Below are positions 13,050 to 22,741 of a DNA stretch of 64,000 bases, one piece after another. The notes under the pieces are model-generated. The model was given only the letters and a program-made list of their open reading frames with translations, did not search any database and was not told the origin of the DNA. The position numbers and the translations under genes were made by a program. Origin of the DNA: Hypomyces perniciosus (lineage: Eukaryota > Ascomycota > Sordariomycetes > Hypocreales > Hypocreaceae). The stretch's first letter is position 1; each line of letters begins with the position of its first letter. The stretch spans positions 310,001 through 374,000 of the forward strand of contig SPDT01000003.1 of the NCBI GenBank assembly GCA_008477525.1. Direction: 5' to 3'.

Positions 13050-13461
13050 ACTTAATAAATGCGCACTTCGCACAATTAGTCACAGACCGATCAAAGAAAT
13101 CACCAGCATTTCCAATGCTGTTAAGCCCATCACACAACACGAAACTCATGCGGTTAAAAGTTGTAGGGAATCTTCATTGCATCAAGCGTGACAACATCTC
13201 GTCAGCAATCTGCTGGCCTTGTAACCCAAAACCAGTTCCGTAGGGAATGGATGTCTCGAGTGACAGGGCCAAAGAATCGTCTTTGTCGAGCATGATATCC
13301 ACTTCCCTGACTAGGCCTCCTAGACGAAAGGCTGCTGCAAGTTCACAACGGAAGCTTTGGCTATCTGGGAGGACGCTTCGCGCGATTGCGAACCTTGCAG
13401 GAAGTTGATGCTTCATTGCATCTGACCAATTACATCGAATTAACACGGTTTCTCTCTCCAA
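13050..13461 (-). pseudogene. Thioester-reductase (NRPS-like C-terminal R domain) fragment, frameshifted
   Basis: The minus-strand reading contains ETSIPYGTGFGLQGQQIADEM, corresponding to the extended-SDR YxxSKW-type region of terminal reductase domains of NRPS, PKS-NRPS and aminoadipate-reductase enzymes. After LMQ the frame stops at about 13174. The homologous continuation (RMSFVLCDGLNSIGNAGDFF) resumes in another frame down to about 13055, so there is a frameshift as well as truncation at both ends. In the active-site segment the usual Tyr and Lys are replaced (GLQGQQIA against GYGQSQWVA in the relic at 30704), so it could not be functional. It lies 53 bp from the SDR stop. Confidence 0.7.
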
Positions 13462-13513
13462 TTTGGAGAGCGACGATGCATTGTGTGGTGTGGAAATAAT
13501 CTTCCCCTTCGCC

Positions 13514-14407
13514 CTACTTATTTAGGCCGAACACTCTGGCAAAGTACCAGGAATAAAGCCAAGATATATTGAGCCACTTAATCCACCAGACTATTGATGC
13601 TCCAGTTCCATACCAAATAGTGCTCGGAGCATGCAACCCGTCTACGCGTTTAACCACGTATCGTGCATAATCATGAGGAGTCATTGTTGATCCTTCGAGA
13701 TCGTCCCACGCTTGGTTGATAATCTGAGATAGATGGGCATATCTGGACTCTAAGTTTCGCAGATAATTAGCAAGTGTATCAAGAGAGATTATTGGCCAAG
13801 TAATATTTGTCTTACCTTCCGCAAGATCTACTCGCGAACTCGTCATTCCCGTGTCGATGCCCCCCGTATTCACTAGAACGACTTGAACTTTAAAAGGCTG
13901 CATTTCGATCCGCAACGTTCGCACGTAAAGCTCTAATGCAGCCTTGCTAGCGCAATATACTGACTGCGATGGATGAGGGGTGTATGCAGACACACTTCCC
14001 GTGAAGACAATCTTGCCTTTTGCCTTGACCACCATGCTGCTACAGAGTCTTGTGAGTTCAATAACCCCGAAGACGTTCGTATTGAACATCTTGACCGATT
14101 CTTCGTAAGAGGTCTCGCTTGCCATTGCTAGAGATCGATATCCTGCGTTATGGTAGAGTATATCGAGTGTACCATCCGTTTCATGACTGATCCGTGTGTA
14201 TACAGCTTGAATGCTATCTGGTGATGTGACATCAAGCGCTAAAGGAGTGATATGACCTGGGTACGTGGAAGCCAAGTCGTCCATATTTTCGAGCTTCCTT
14301 GCTGTTGCATACACGTGGTAATCCCGTCGCGCGAACTCTTGAGCTAAAGCATAACCAATGCTGCCTTTAGTACAGCCTGTAATGAGGACTGTCCGTTCGT
14401 GGGCCAT
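13514..14407 (-). CDS. Classical short-chain dehydrogenase/reductase (Ayr1-like)
   Basis: Intact single-exon gene of 297 aa with an ATG start. It has a Rossmann cofactor loop TGCTKGSIG (residues 10-18), Asp59 in the adenine-ring contact LDV, the NAG motif at 87-89 and the catalytic set Ser138, Tyr151 and Lys155 (YCASK). The TGCxxGxIG loop and length resemble the 1-acyldihydroxyacetone-phosphate reductase branch (yeast Ayr1), whose members use NADPH. In moulds many such proteins act instead in secondary metabolism, so the substrate is not assigned. Hydrophobic and aromatic residues near the C-terminus (WYGTGASIVWWIKWL, about 265-279) suggest membrane association, as in Ayr1. The gene is followed on the same strand by a decayed thioester-reductase fragment, a context that favours a former biosynthetic cluster. 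No TATA box is clear upstream. Confidence 0.9.
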   Translation of the reverse strand: MAHERTVLITGCTKGSIGYALAQEFARRDYHVYATARKLENMDDLASTYPGHITPLALDVTSPDSIQAVYTRISHETDGTLDILYHNAGYRSLAMASETSYEESVKMFNTNVFGVIELTRLCSSMVVKAKGKIVFTGSVSAYTPHPSQSVYCASKAALELYVRTLRIEMQPFKVQVVLVNTGGIDTGMTSSRVDLAEGKTNITWPIISLDTLANYLRNLESRYAHLSQIINQAWDDLEGSTMTPHDYARYVVKRVDGLHAPSTIWYGTGASIVWWIKWLNISWLYSWYFARVFGLNK

Positions 14408-15970
14408 TATTGGTGCTGGCGGATAAACTTAAAAGAGATACTGTTTTAAGAAAGTTGGGGGTTGTGCAGATGAGTGTGAGATTCTTTAACCGATTTCTCA
14501 AACATTTTATACCACGCCCAGATACCACCAGGGATAATTAAGCTGCTTGCGACGTCATTATAGTCCGTGAAGGGCAAGGCACATCGGAGTGGTAAAAGGT
14601 TCCCGACGGGAGAATTAAGATCCGCTCGCGCCGTCATATATAGGTATAGTACCTTAGTAGTAGTAGGTCTCGACGCCGTGGGCTTCGGACTCTCGGCGGA
14701 TCTCAATGTAGCGTATTTGTCACTTATGCGCTGTTTTGCGGGGCGGAGTGCCGCATATTCAGGATATTCGCAGGGGGGAAATTCATGATTAGTGACTTGT
14801 GACTACCTACATACTCGTAGCATTGGAAATTTATATGGAGAGCTGTTATCGTGCCAATATCGTATACTAATACACTTTTAGGGGGTCATAGAGGGAATTA
14901 AAAGATGATCCTAGGCGCTAGTATTATGCCTATTACTACTCCGTACTATTATACTATATCTATAATGTTATCGTAGTAGGCAGAATGGACCCGACGCGGC
15001 TGCGGTGAAGGTCTTGGAGCACTTAAATCCTGGCCTCCAAGCTAATGCTGAAAATGCCGTACAAGCCGCGCGGCGCGGACTCAGTAGAGGAAGCCACAAG
15101 GTTGAGGAAAGCAGGGGACCTGACTGATGCAGATCTCTTTAATAATAATCGTCTACCTTCTTCTCAACATGGCCCCTAAACGCTTTACTGCCATTGAGAT
15201 ATTTAGCCCAGCGCTACTGAAGGGGCTTGCTTGCTCGGCATAGAGAGGTGGGAAAGGTAGCGGATTGCAGAGTGTCAGACTAAAATCCGGCAAAACGTGA
15301 GTCCACACTGTGCGTGTGGATAATTGGCCTGATAAATATGTTTGTTATGCGACAAAGAGGATGATTAAGGCGGGGTACTTGTCACTAATGATGTTTCGGG
15401 CCGAGTAAGTGTGTGGAGGTAGAGGGAATTATTTATTATCTACGAAGTACCTACGGAGTGGTACCTTATTGTCCAGCAGACGGGGCCTTACAGTCAGTCT
15501 GCCCGGCTTACGTAGTCAATCCGCCGAGTACTTCGTACTGGTGGTTCTCTAAATTTGTGGCGTAAATTTCCGATGTATGCTCTTGGTGATATGAAATCAC
15601 GAGAATACATAAAAAGAGTAAATAAATCCATGGCTCCTATTCCACCCAAAGGGTGGACGAAGGTGCATCTTTTATATATACCCAAGTGATAGATACCTGG
15701 CTAACAGGGCGCATAAGCACCGTAGATGGCACTTCTCTTTGCGCCACACCTGTCTGGTGCTGACGCACCAAGTCAGACAACCAGCAGTAGCATTATTATT
15801 ATACAGGCGACTGTTTAGGTAGAAACGGAGGGTATTCTTCGGTGTGAGGGCTTTTATCTATACCCTGGCAGTCTGCCGAGAAAGAGGGGTTAGTTCATTT
15901 TACCAAGTGCCACCTGGTTAACCAAACCAACCCCAACAACAACAACATCAATCAAGACGTCTGTTCAATA
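14408..15970. other. Divergent intergenic region between SDR and GH31 gene
   Basis: About 1.56 kb serving as upstream region for both flanking, divergently transcribed genes. The last 60 nt before the GH31 ATG are C/A-rich (repeated CAACAA), typical of a fungal 5' leader. Two CGG triplets lie in direct orientation at 15826-15828 and 15840-15842. The open frames within it look non-coding. Confidence 0.45.
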
Positions 15971-18376
15971 ATGGGCAGCCGCAATTTATCTGCTGATTCG
16001 GTGGCAGATCCTGCTGCAATCGTAGCTGGTCCCAACTACCGCTTTACCCTTCTTGACAACCTCGTTCTCCGTTTTGAATGGTCCTGCGACGGTGTCTTCG
16101 AAGACTGGCCTTCCACATTCGCTCGTCATCGCAATTTTCCAGTACCCGAGTTCAAGGTCAGGGATTTTGGTGATGTACTCGAGATCCGGACTGCGTCAAT
16201 CCACGTCACTTATGACAAGAAGCGCTTCAGTCCCCAGGGACTGACCGCCAGCTTCTCAAGCAAGGTCACTCTTTGGGGAGCTGAATGGCGGTATGGTGAG
16301 ATGCCTCCGTCCCTGGGCGGAACTGCGAGAACGCTAGACGAGGTTGACGGCCGTTGCGATATGGGATCCGGCATCATTTCAAGAGCTGGTTATGCCGTTC
16401 TTGACGACAGCGACTCGATGCTCTTCGATCCTCAAGGTGCGGCGGCGCCTCGCCGTGCTGGAGATCGCATTGACGGGTACTTGTTCTACTATGGACATGA
16501 CTACAAGAGTGCCATGAAAGCCTTCTACTCCATATCGGGAAGCCAACCGCGATTGCCTCGATGGGCTCTGGGCAATTGGTGGAGTCGCTATCATGCATAT
16601 AGTGCTGGCGAATACATCGGCCTTATGGACAAGTTTCGGAACCAAGGAGTTCCGTTGTCAGTTGGCGTCATCGATATGGATTGGCATCTCGTTCGCGATG
16701 AGCGAGTCCCTCATGCAGGGTGGACTGGGTATACCTGGAACAGAGACCTCTTTCCTGATCCAAGTGGCTTTGGGGAAGAGCTGCATCTCAGGAAGCTCAA
16801 GATGACGCTCAACGATCACCCGCACGCCGGAGTCCACCATCACGAGGATTTATACGAGGCGATGGCGAAAGCTATTGGCCACGATACTTCAGAGAAAGCG
16901 CCAATCCTATTCGATCCCGTCAGTCCAACGTTTATGCACGCATACTTCCATGTGCTCCATCGTAGCCTCGAAAGGGACGGTTGCGATTTCTGGTGGATCG
17001 ATTGGCAGCAGGGACCCTATTCAAGGATTCCTGGCCTGGATCCTCTCTGGCTACTCAACCACTTTCATTTCCTTGACCAGCTAAGCCAAACCAATCGAGG
17101 GCAAGCCCTCATATTCTCTCGATACGCCGGGCCGGGAAGTCACAGATATCCCGTTGGATTTTCTGGCGATACTATAGCAACATGGAAATCACTGGAATTC
17201 CAACCTGAATTTACGGCAACCGCGTCAAACATCGGCTACGGATGGTGGAGTCACGACATTGGTGGGCACATGTCTGGTTCCCGCGATGATGAGCTAGCAA
17301 CACGATGGCTTCAGTTCGGTACTTTCTCACCCATCCTCCGTCTTCACTCGTCCAATAGCCCCTGGGCCTCAAAGGAGCCGTGGCTATATCGAGCTGAATA
17401 CAGCGCTGTAATGACAGATTTCATGCGGCTCCGACACCGAATGGTGCCGTACCTGTATACCATGAATGTGGCGGCTGCGAACGACGACGAGCCGCTTGTC
17501 CAGCCGCTTTACTGGAGATTTCCATCTCAAAATGAGGCATACGAGAGGCCAAACGAATACTTCTTCGGATCCCAACTCCTTGTTGCTCCCATCGTTGGGC
17601 GACGAGATAAGCGGACCAACTATGCTATGGCCGATGTTTGGGTGCCCCCAGAACGTCATGTTGATGTTTTTACAGGTCTGGTGTATGATGGTAATCGTAA
17701 CATGCGGATGTATCGCAAACTGCAGTCAATTCCAGTCTTGGCACCCCAAGGTTCCATTATCCCTCTCGACATGGCGTTGCAACCGGCAAATGGATGTGAA
17801 AATCCCTCAGGTTTTGAGGTGTATATTGTTGTTGGTAAGGACGCTGAGTTTGACATCCTCGAGGACACACGTGACGACCCCGACAACATGACTCAAGGGA
17901 CAGTAGGTATCGATCGTCAGATACAGTTGGTCTATACTCAAAATTTAGGACGATTGACAGCTCCAGCCACCAGACGAGATTGGGTGTTTAGATTCCTGAC
18001 CTTGACGAGTGTGCCGGAAAGCATGCAAGTTTTTGTCAATGGCTCACCAGCTTCCAACGTCGAAATATTCATCGAGGAATACCCGCATGTTCCTGGCCTC
18101 GTGTTACGTGTTCCTGGGGCCTTTGCGCGCGAAGGCCAGATTGTGGTTGATCTTGGAATTGAACCCTCACTCGGTCTGGTGGACGCGTCCAAGCAGCTGA
18201 AGTTTATGGTCCTGGATTTCCAGATTGAGTTCGACTTGAAGGACAGGATCTGGTCCGTTTTGGAGTCAGGTCAACCACTGTCCAGCAAGATCGGTGGCTT
18301 GATGAGTCTTGGACTTGATCAACATCTGATGGGTCCTCTACTGGAGGTTTTAGCGTCGGACAGCAGACTTATGTGA
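15971..18376 (+). CDS. Glycoside hydrolase family 31 (alpha-glucosidase/xylosidase-like), intracellular
   Basis: Uninterrupted 801-aa protein with no intron. An N-terminal beta-sandwich region (about 20-190) precedes a (beta/alpha)8 catalytic barrel starting near LPRWALGNWWSRY (about 194). The family's nucleophile motif is present as WWIDWQ with Asp344, and the acid/base motif as RYPVGFSGDT with Asp400. Both catalytic carboxylates and the intervening RYAGPGSHRYP segment are intact. The barrel is followed by RHRMVPYLYTMN (about 490) and C-terminal beta domains. GH31 enzymes release alpha-linked glucose or xylose from non-reducing ends by a retaining mechanism. There is no signal peptide (the N-terminus MGSRNLSADSVADP is polar), so it probably acts on imported oligosaccharides in the cytosol. 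The ATG has a favourable context (CAATAATGG). A Zn2Cys6 factor follows 0.6 kb downstream in the same orientation. The exact substrate cannot be told from sequence. Confidence 0.93.
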   Translation: MGSRNLSADSVADPAAIVAGPNYRFTLLDNLVLRFEWSCDGVFEDWPSTFARHRNFPVPEFKVRDFGDVLEIRTASIHVTYDKKRFSPQGLTASFSSKVTLWGAEWRYGEMPPSLGGTARTLDEVDGRCDMGSGIISRAGYAVLDDSDSMLFDPQGAAAPRRAGDRIDGYLFYYGHDYKSAMKAFYSISGSQPRLPRWALGNWWSRYHAYSAGEYIGLMDKFRNQGVPLSVGVIDMDWHLVRDERVPHAGWTGYTWNRDLFPDPSGFGEELHLRKLKMTLNDHPHAGVHHHEDLYEAMAKAIGHDTSEKAPILFDPVSPTFMHAYFHVLHRSLERDGCDFWWIDWQQGPYSRIPGLDPLWLLNHFHFLDQLSQTNRGQALIFSRYAGPGSHRYPVGFSGDTIATWKSLEFQPEFTATASNIGYGWWSHDIGGHMSGSRDDELATRWLQFGTFSPILRLHSSNSPWASKEPWLYRAEYSAVMTDFMRLRHRMVPYLYTMNVAAANDDEPLVQPLYWRFPSQNEAYERPNEYFFGSQLLVAPIVGRRDKRTNYAMADVWVPPERHVDVFTGLVYDGNRNMRMYRKLQSIPVLAPQGSIIPLDMALQPANGCENPSGFEVYIVVGKDAEFDILEDTRDDPDNMTQGTVGIDRQIQLVYTQNLGRLTAPATRRDWVFRFLTLTSVPESMQVFVNGSPASNVEIFIEEYPHVPGLVLRVPGAFAREGQIVVDLGIEPSLGLVDASKQLKFMVLDFQIEFDLKDRIWSVLESGQPLSSKIGGLMSLGLDQHLMGPLLEVLASDSRLM

Positions 18377-18979
18377 TTAAAGGCGTGCTTGTTGAAGCTC
18401 TTATTTTATTTTATTTTATTTTCATTTGGCACTGAAGAGAAGACAGCACTTTCGCGACTTGGCGATACACCGTGTTAGGACGAGCGCAACGGCCAGTAAG
18501 CGAAGCCACGGCTAAGATGGATATGGATATGGATCCATGTGGTCCTCCTGAGCTGTGATGTGTGCGAGCAAGACGAGCAAGACGAGCGAGCGCAGAGAAG
18601 CGGGGATTAATTAATACAACAAACTGACGCTACCCTCAGACGGTAATGGCTTACAGTTCGGTAACATTCATCTATCCACGAAGTAATACAGCCCTAAACT
18701 CAAACAGGCGATGGCGGCTTGGAATAGGTAGTAGTGCCGACCAGAGGCCGAAGCGATCAGGACTAATCCACAATACATGCCACATCTCCATGTCTGAATC
18801 CAGTCTATTAGTACTCTGTAGTATGACGAAGGACTCCTCTGCACTCCATATGGAGTCCTACTTATAGCTGCATTTACCCCGCAGAAATTGTGGCACCAGG
18901 ATGCAACCAGGATGCATGAGCAACTTTATCACCAACTGGTTGAGACTCGGCTGTCAACGGAGAGAGAGCTTTTGTCTCC
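18377..18979. other. Intergenic region downstream of GH31 / upstream of regulator
   Basis: About 600 bp. It begins with a run of TTATT/TTTTA units (18400-18425), consistent with the 3' processing region of the GH31 transcript. The rest is the promoter region of the regulator. The open frames at 18646-18867 are not convincing as genes. Confidence 0.45.
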
Positions 18980-20674
18980 ATGTCTATGCGCCCACTATTT
19001 GGAACGGCGACGATGAGATTGTCAAGCTCGTGCGATAGCTGTGCCCTTCGAAGGGTGAAATGCGAAAGCCAAAGACCCTGCCATGAATGCATAATCCACT
19101 CACTGGCTTGCACCTCGTCTCGAACCCGGAAAAAAAAAGGGGTCCAAAGGGACCGAGACCTTCAACTCGCGACAGAATTGAACGACTCCAGACGTCTCTG
19201 TCAGAACAGCGCGAGAATAGCGATCATTCAGATGGTAGCACCAACTCCTCTGGAGAGAGCAACATTGAGTCCGTTGCGAGTCCAAGGCTTCGGGCGTCAG
19301 CCAGTTCGCCATGCTATCATTATCCAGGGCGAATACCGCTGGACGCCTACTGCAAGTATCTGGAGATCTTCAGCGCAAAACTCTACCCAATTTGGCCAGT
19401 TATCTCGACTCGTAACCTGATTGCCGCTTTGCATCTTGACGAGACCGACTACGAGGCGTGGGCTCTGGCAGCATCGTTGTGCGCTGCCACCATAGCACAG
19501 TTGAGGCTTCTCGAGCATTCGAATCCAGACCACGCCCACTCATCCCTCCAATTCATTCTTGACGCCCAACGCCTAAGAGAGATGTACGAATACCGTGAAC
19601 GCTTCACAATAACATCCGTTTTGACCCCGTTTTTCCTCCACATTTACTACGCGAACGTAGATAAACTCCGTACTGCTGGGGTTTACCTGCGTGAGTCGAT
19701 CACCTTCCTCCAGGGATTAGGTCTCGATCAGCCCGATCAATATGCCGCCATTGAAGTGAAGGGGCGATCTTTGCGGCTCCGGGTGTTCTGGCTTCTCTTT
19801 GTAAGCGAGAGGTATGATTTGCCAATGCAAAATTGCGGCATGTTTTCTCACAATCGTATAGAACCTACTGTGCTCAGAATGGCCTCCCGGCTATTCTGAC
19901 TGCCAACAAGGGCATGCCTCCTGTAGATGAGAAGGACAGCGACAGGAAAGACATAACGCGAGCATTTGCCAACCTCACGCAGATTTTCGCGCATCTCCGA
20001 GGCAGCATCATGACGACGGTGTCACAAGAGTCATCTGTTATGGACTCTGGAGATATTCTCGCTGCGCAAGCGGATCTGTGTAGAGATAGACATAGTCATG
20101 TCTCCTCTGAGGTCCAGCAAGTGGATCTCTTTGCCAGCCAACAATGGATTCGGCTCCTCATATGGGAACACACAATGAGGCACTTTGCGATGTCGCGCAA
20201 CTCAAAAGACCATGCGTTTTCGTTATTGTTTCCCATAACGATTTCTCGTGAGCTCCTCTCGCTCTTCTCTTCCGTGGAAACCGGATCTATACGTGCTCAT
20301 GGGTATGGCATGGTAAGTCAGAGGCCAATACCGATAAGATGGACAAAAAGCAGCTGGCTAAATGTGTGCAGGAACTCAAGGTGTACCGAATAGCGGATGC
20401 CCTAATGGATATACTCGCCTGCAGGCCAAGCCAGGCCCAGATGCCTGAAATGTGTGGAGGCTTGGAAGACATCTTGTACTCGTTGAAGAATATTCTCCTC
20501 GATCTGGGCGGCGTGAAGTCAGTGTTCCTGGACAGTCTGCAAAATCGAATGGTCAGATCGGATCTGCAAAGCCGTCCATGGCCGTACCTTGCCATCTTTG
20601 TGGTAGGCCATATCAATCCAGGTTTGACGTGTCAGGCCGTGGAAGTCGAAGAAAAATATGGAAAAACAGACTGA
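18980..20674 (+). CDS. Zn2Cys6 fungal transcription factor, three exons, one frameshift
   Basis: Exon 1 (18980-19811) starts with a binuclear zinc cluster, CDSCALRRVKCESQRPCHEC followed by six residues and a last Cys, then a basic RTRKKK stretch. At a run of nine A (about 19130-19138) the frame must shift by one to continue as RGPKGPRPSTRDRIERLQ, the linker typical of sugar-regulator types. One more A would restore it. The middle homology region follows (about 19310-19800). Intron 1 is 19812-19861 (GTATGA..TAG), joining FVSER to TYCAQNGLPAIL. Intron 2 is 20313-20371 (GTAAGT..CAG with a CTAA branch). Exon 3 ends at TGA 20672-20674. With the frame corrected the product is 528 aa. A different C-terminus in the 20658-20843 frame remains possible. 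The position beside GH31 suggests a carbohydrate regulator, by inference. Either the homopolymer is misassembled or the allele is a recent null. Confidence 0.78.
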
Positions 20675-21460
20675 ATGGCCCTTCTGGTCACCATCCGTCC
20701 AGGCAATAGGTAACTTGAATGATCTACTGATATATAAGGAGGGATTAGACGCAGTAATATTCGAGCATCTTGATAATGACAACAACCGCAGTCGGCCTAT
20801 CCCGAGTTTCCAATTATTGGAGGCATTTACGGCTTTGCCCTGATAGGCCTCGCCAAAGCAAGAAGACCGATTCATCCACCAAAGGCCATGTGACTGCTAG
20901 CAGCGGGATAGCTGTGCTAAACTATCGTTATTACTAGCATTGTTATCAACACGGCCACGTGCGATGTATGTATTGTGCATTCGTTGAGGTGATTGACTGC
21001 GCTTTTCAGTCGGCGTCCTGTTCTTTAGCTGGCTGAGGACTACAATAGGCAATGCGATGTTATCCACGGCTTGCTTTCGCGGGTAGAATAACCCCCCTTC
21101 GTTATATCACAGTAGCATTTCATGTTAGAAGGGGTCACTACTATGGCATGCGTTAGAACCATGACTTAGTCTTGATATATCTTATTCAGGGATTTCGCTT
21201 CCTCAGAACCATAAGTTGAGGTCCAGCCAATCGATGGCAAAGACCTTAATATATCGATAGAACACAAAAGTCTCCCATAATGAAGAAGAAATTCTTTCCA
21301 CAAAGGAATATATAATAAAATCTATTAAAAACAATTAATAACAGTCGTAGCTAAGAAGAAGAGAATGATAGCCCTTGTCTGCATGTGAAAAGAAAGAATG
21401 TGTCTGAGGTAGGCATTTAGTCGCCCATAAAATACCTTGATGAATTCCTTGGACATTGTG
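20675..21460. other. Intergenic, nothing recognised
   Basis: About 790 bp between the convergent regulator and the zinc-knuckle relic. The frame at 20658-20843 could belong to an alternative last exon of the regulator; otherwise I see nothing here. Confidence 0.4.
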
Positions 21461-22020
21461 TTAAGCTTGCTGCTCTCCAAGGCCTTGCCATTTCCATTGC
21501 CCCAACTGTGCCGCTGGCCTGATGGTCAGGGGTCTTCCCAGTTTGCGGGTTCCCTTAGCTATTTTAGCCTCCGGAATCTCGACACGTCCACCAGCCAGAT
21601 TGTCCACCTTGCGCTTAGGAGGTGCCTGTGTGCGGATTTCTGTTGTCGAAATGCTATGAGAGGAGCCAGTATGAATCTGGGCATCTGGTGTGTTTTCTGT
21701 ACCCCGGTATCCTGTGCAAGCGCTCCTTCTCGGCGCCCACCATGGCAGTACTCCTAACATCTTAGAAGTTCTCGTCCATTCCTCCTTCGAATGTTGGTTT
21801 GGGCAGTTGCGGAAGCAAGCCGCATGCCCAGGCCCATTAACACAGTTGGGACACCAGAATTCACTGGAATCTGTGAGTGTGCGATCCTTAGTGAGGCCAT
21901 CGTCTTGTGCGGACTTTTCGTACACTTTGTAAGGTAGGGGCACTCTCCGGCCCTATGTTTAGCACCGGCACAGTTGAAGCAAAACATAGATATGGCTTTT
22001 TGACATATCGGCCTGACCAT
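21461..22020 (-). pseudogene. CCHC zinc-knuckle protein relic (retrotransposon gag/ORF1-like)
   Basis: Two overlapping minus-strand frames carry parts of one protein. The first (22020 to about 21900) contains CFNCAGAKHRAGEC, a C-x2-C-x4-H-x4-C knuckle. The second (21943 to 21461) contains CPNCVNGPGHAACFRNC, a second Cys/His knuckle-like motif. A basic C-terminal tail (PPKRKVDN, KGTRKLGRPL) follows. The two frames have to be joined by a frameshift near 21915-21945. CCHC knuckles with a basic tail are usual in gag or LINE ORF1 products, but cellular RNA-binding proteins have them too. Surrounding sequence is not RIP-like. The upstream neighbour at 22250-22741 lies on the same strand and may have been part of the same gene. 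Confidence 0.5.
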
Positions 22021-22249
22021 TAGTCAGGCTGTGAGATATGGGCCAGGAAAGTATGCAACACCAGAGGCGGAGAAACCAGCAATCGGTTCACCCTTTTCCC
22101 AGGGCTTAATAGCGTCTGCCCTGGTGGCAAGCGAGCCACATTACAAACGTCTGCCGCAACTTAAGAATCGGGCCTCTTTTTTTTCGGCTTTGTTGTTGGG
22201 CATTTTCAATCGGCATGAAACCACGAGAGAAACCAAGCGCTTACAAGAG

Positions 22250-22741
22250 TTATACGCGGTCTTGTACTCGAAGGCGAACACCAAACAGTTCACTCAAATT
22301 AGGGTTAAGCTCTCTGATCACTTGTTCCTGCTTCTCGGGGGACACGTTGAGATAAAGGATGTTGTTGCCTTCGAGTTCAGCAGCCCAAACTGCGTCTCTG
22401 AGCACTTCTGGGGCCTCACTGAAGATTACTCGAAGCGCCATGGTATTGGTTGAAATTTTGGTGGAATGGTTTTGGTTGACAACGCGAAATCTCAAGTTAC
22501 AACAGATGTTATTTATGGAACCGCCTCTGCTTGCGCGATATGAACATCTTAGATTGTTGCCCTGGAGGAGTCTTCTACGAGATATTCTCGTTCGTGGCTT
22601 CCTCAGAAACCGAGTCCGGAGATGTTTGCAAAAAACATCTTGAGGAAGCTTGGTAGAAGGGATGGCAACAGAAATTTTCTTACACTCTGGCCCTGAAACT
22701 ATTCCATCGGAAGGCTTGTCATGAGCAACTTGAGAAGACAT
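22250..22741 (-). CDS. Hypothetical protein, 163 aa
   Basis: Minus-strand open frame starting at ATG 22741 (MSSQVAHDKPSDGIVSG). A longer frame reaching back to 22855 would need a non-ATG start and reads through a poly-A/T tract, so I chose 22741. The first half is basic (FLRKPRTRISRRRLLQGN). The second half is acidic and helical-looking (FSEAPEVLRDAVWAAELEG). No recognised domain. It may be the first exon or N-terminal part of the zinc-knuckle relic immediately downstream on the same strand, since gag-like proteins often have such an N-terminus. Equally it could be a free-standing gene. A purine run (A17-18 on the plus strand near 22825-22842) lies in its presumed leader. Confidence 0.4.
   Translation of the reverse strand: MSSQVAHDKPSDGIVSGPECKKISVAIPSTKLPQDVFCKHLRTRFLRKPRTRISRRRLLQGNNLRCSYRASRGGSINNICCNLRFRVVNQNHSTKISTNTMALRVIFSEAPEVLRDAVWAAELEGNNILYLNVSPEKQEQVIRELNPNLSELFGVRLRVQDRV

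Noticed and set aside
15826..15842. CGG-N11-CGG as a regulator binding site for GH31
   Set aside because: Direct CGG repeats with this spacing are not a defined site for the relevant regulators and can occur by chance; mentioned only as context.
16053..18200. Numerous open frames on both strands overlapping the GH31 gene
   Set aside because: They are shadows of a GC-balanced, stop-poor coding sequence, and none has a domain.
19120..19150. An intron explaining the frame change in the Zn2Cys6 factor
   Set aside because: The only GT..AG pair across the change would be about 20-25 nt, far below the 50-61 nt of the other introns. A homopolymer slip is simpler.
20658..20843. Separate small gene after the regulator
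   Set aside because: It overlaps the regulator's stop on the same strand and looks like a possible alternative C-terminus rather than an independent gene; no clear splice pair was found, so it is not annotated.
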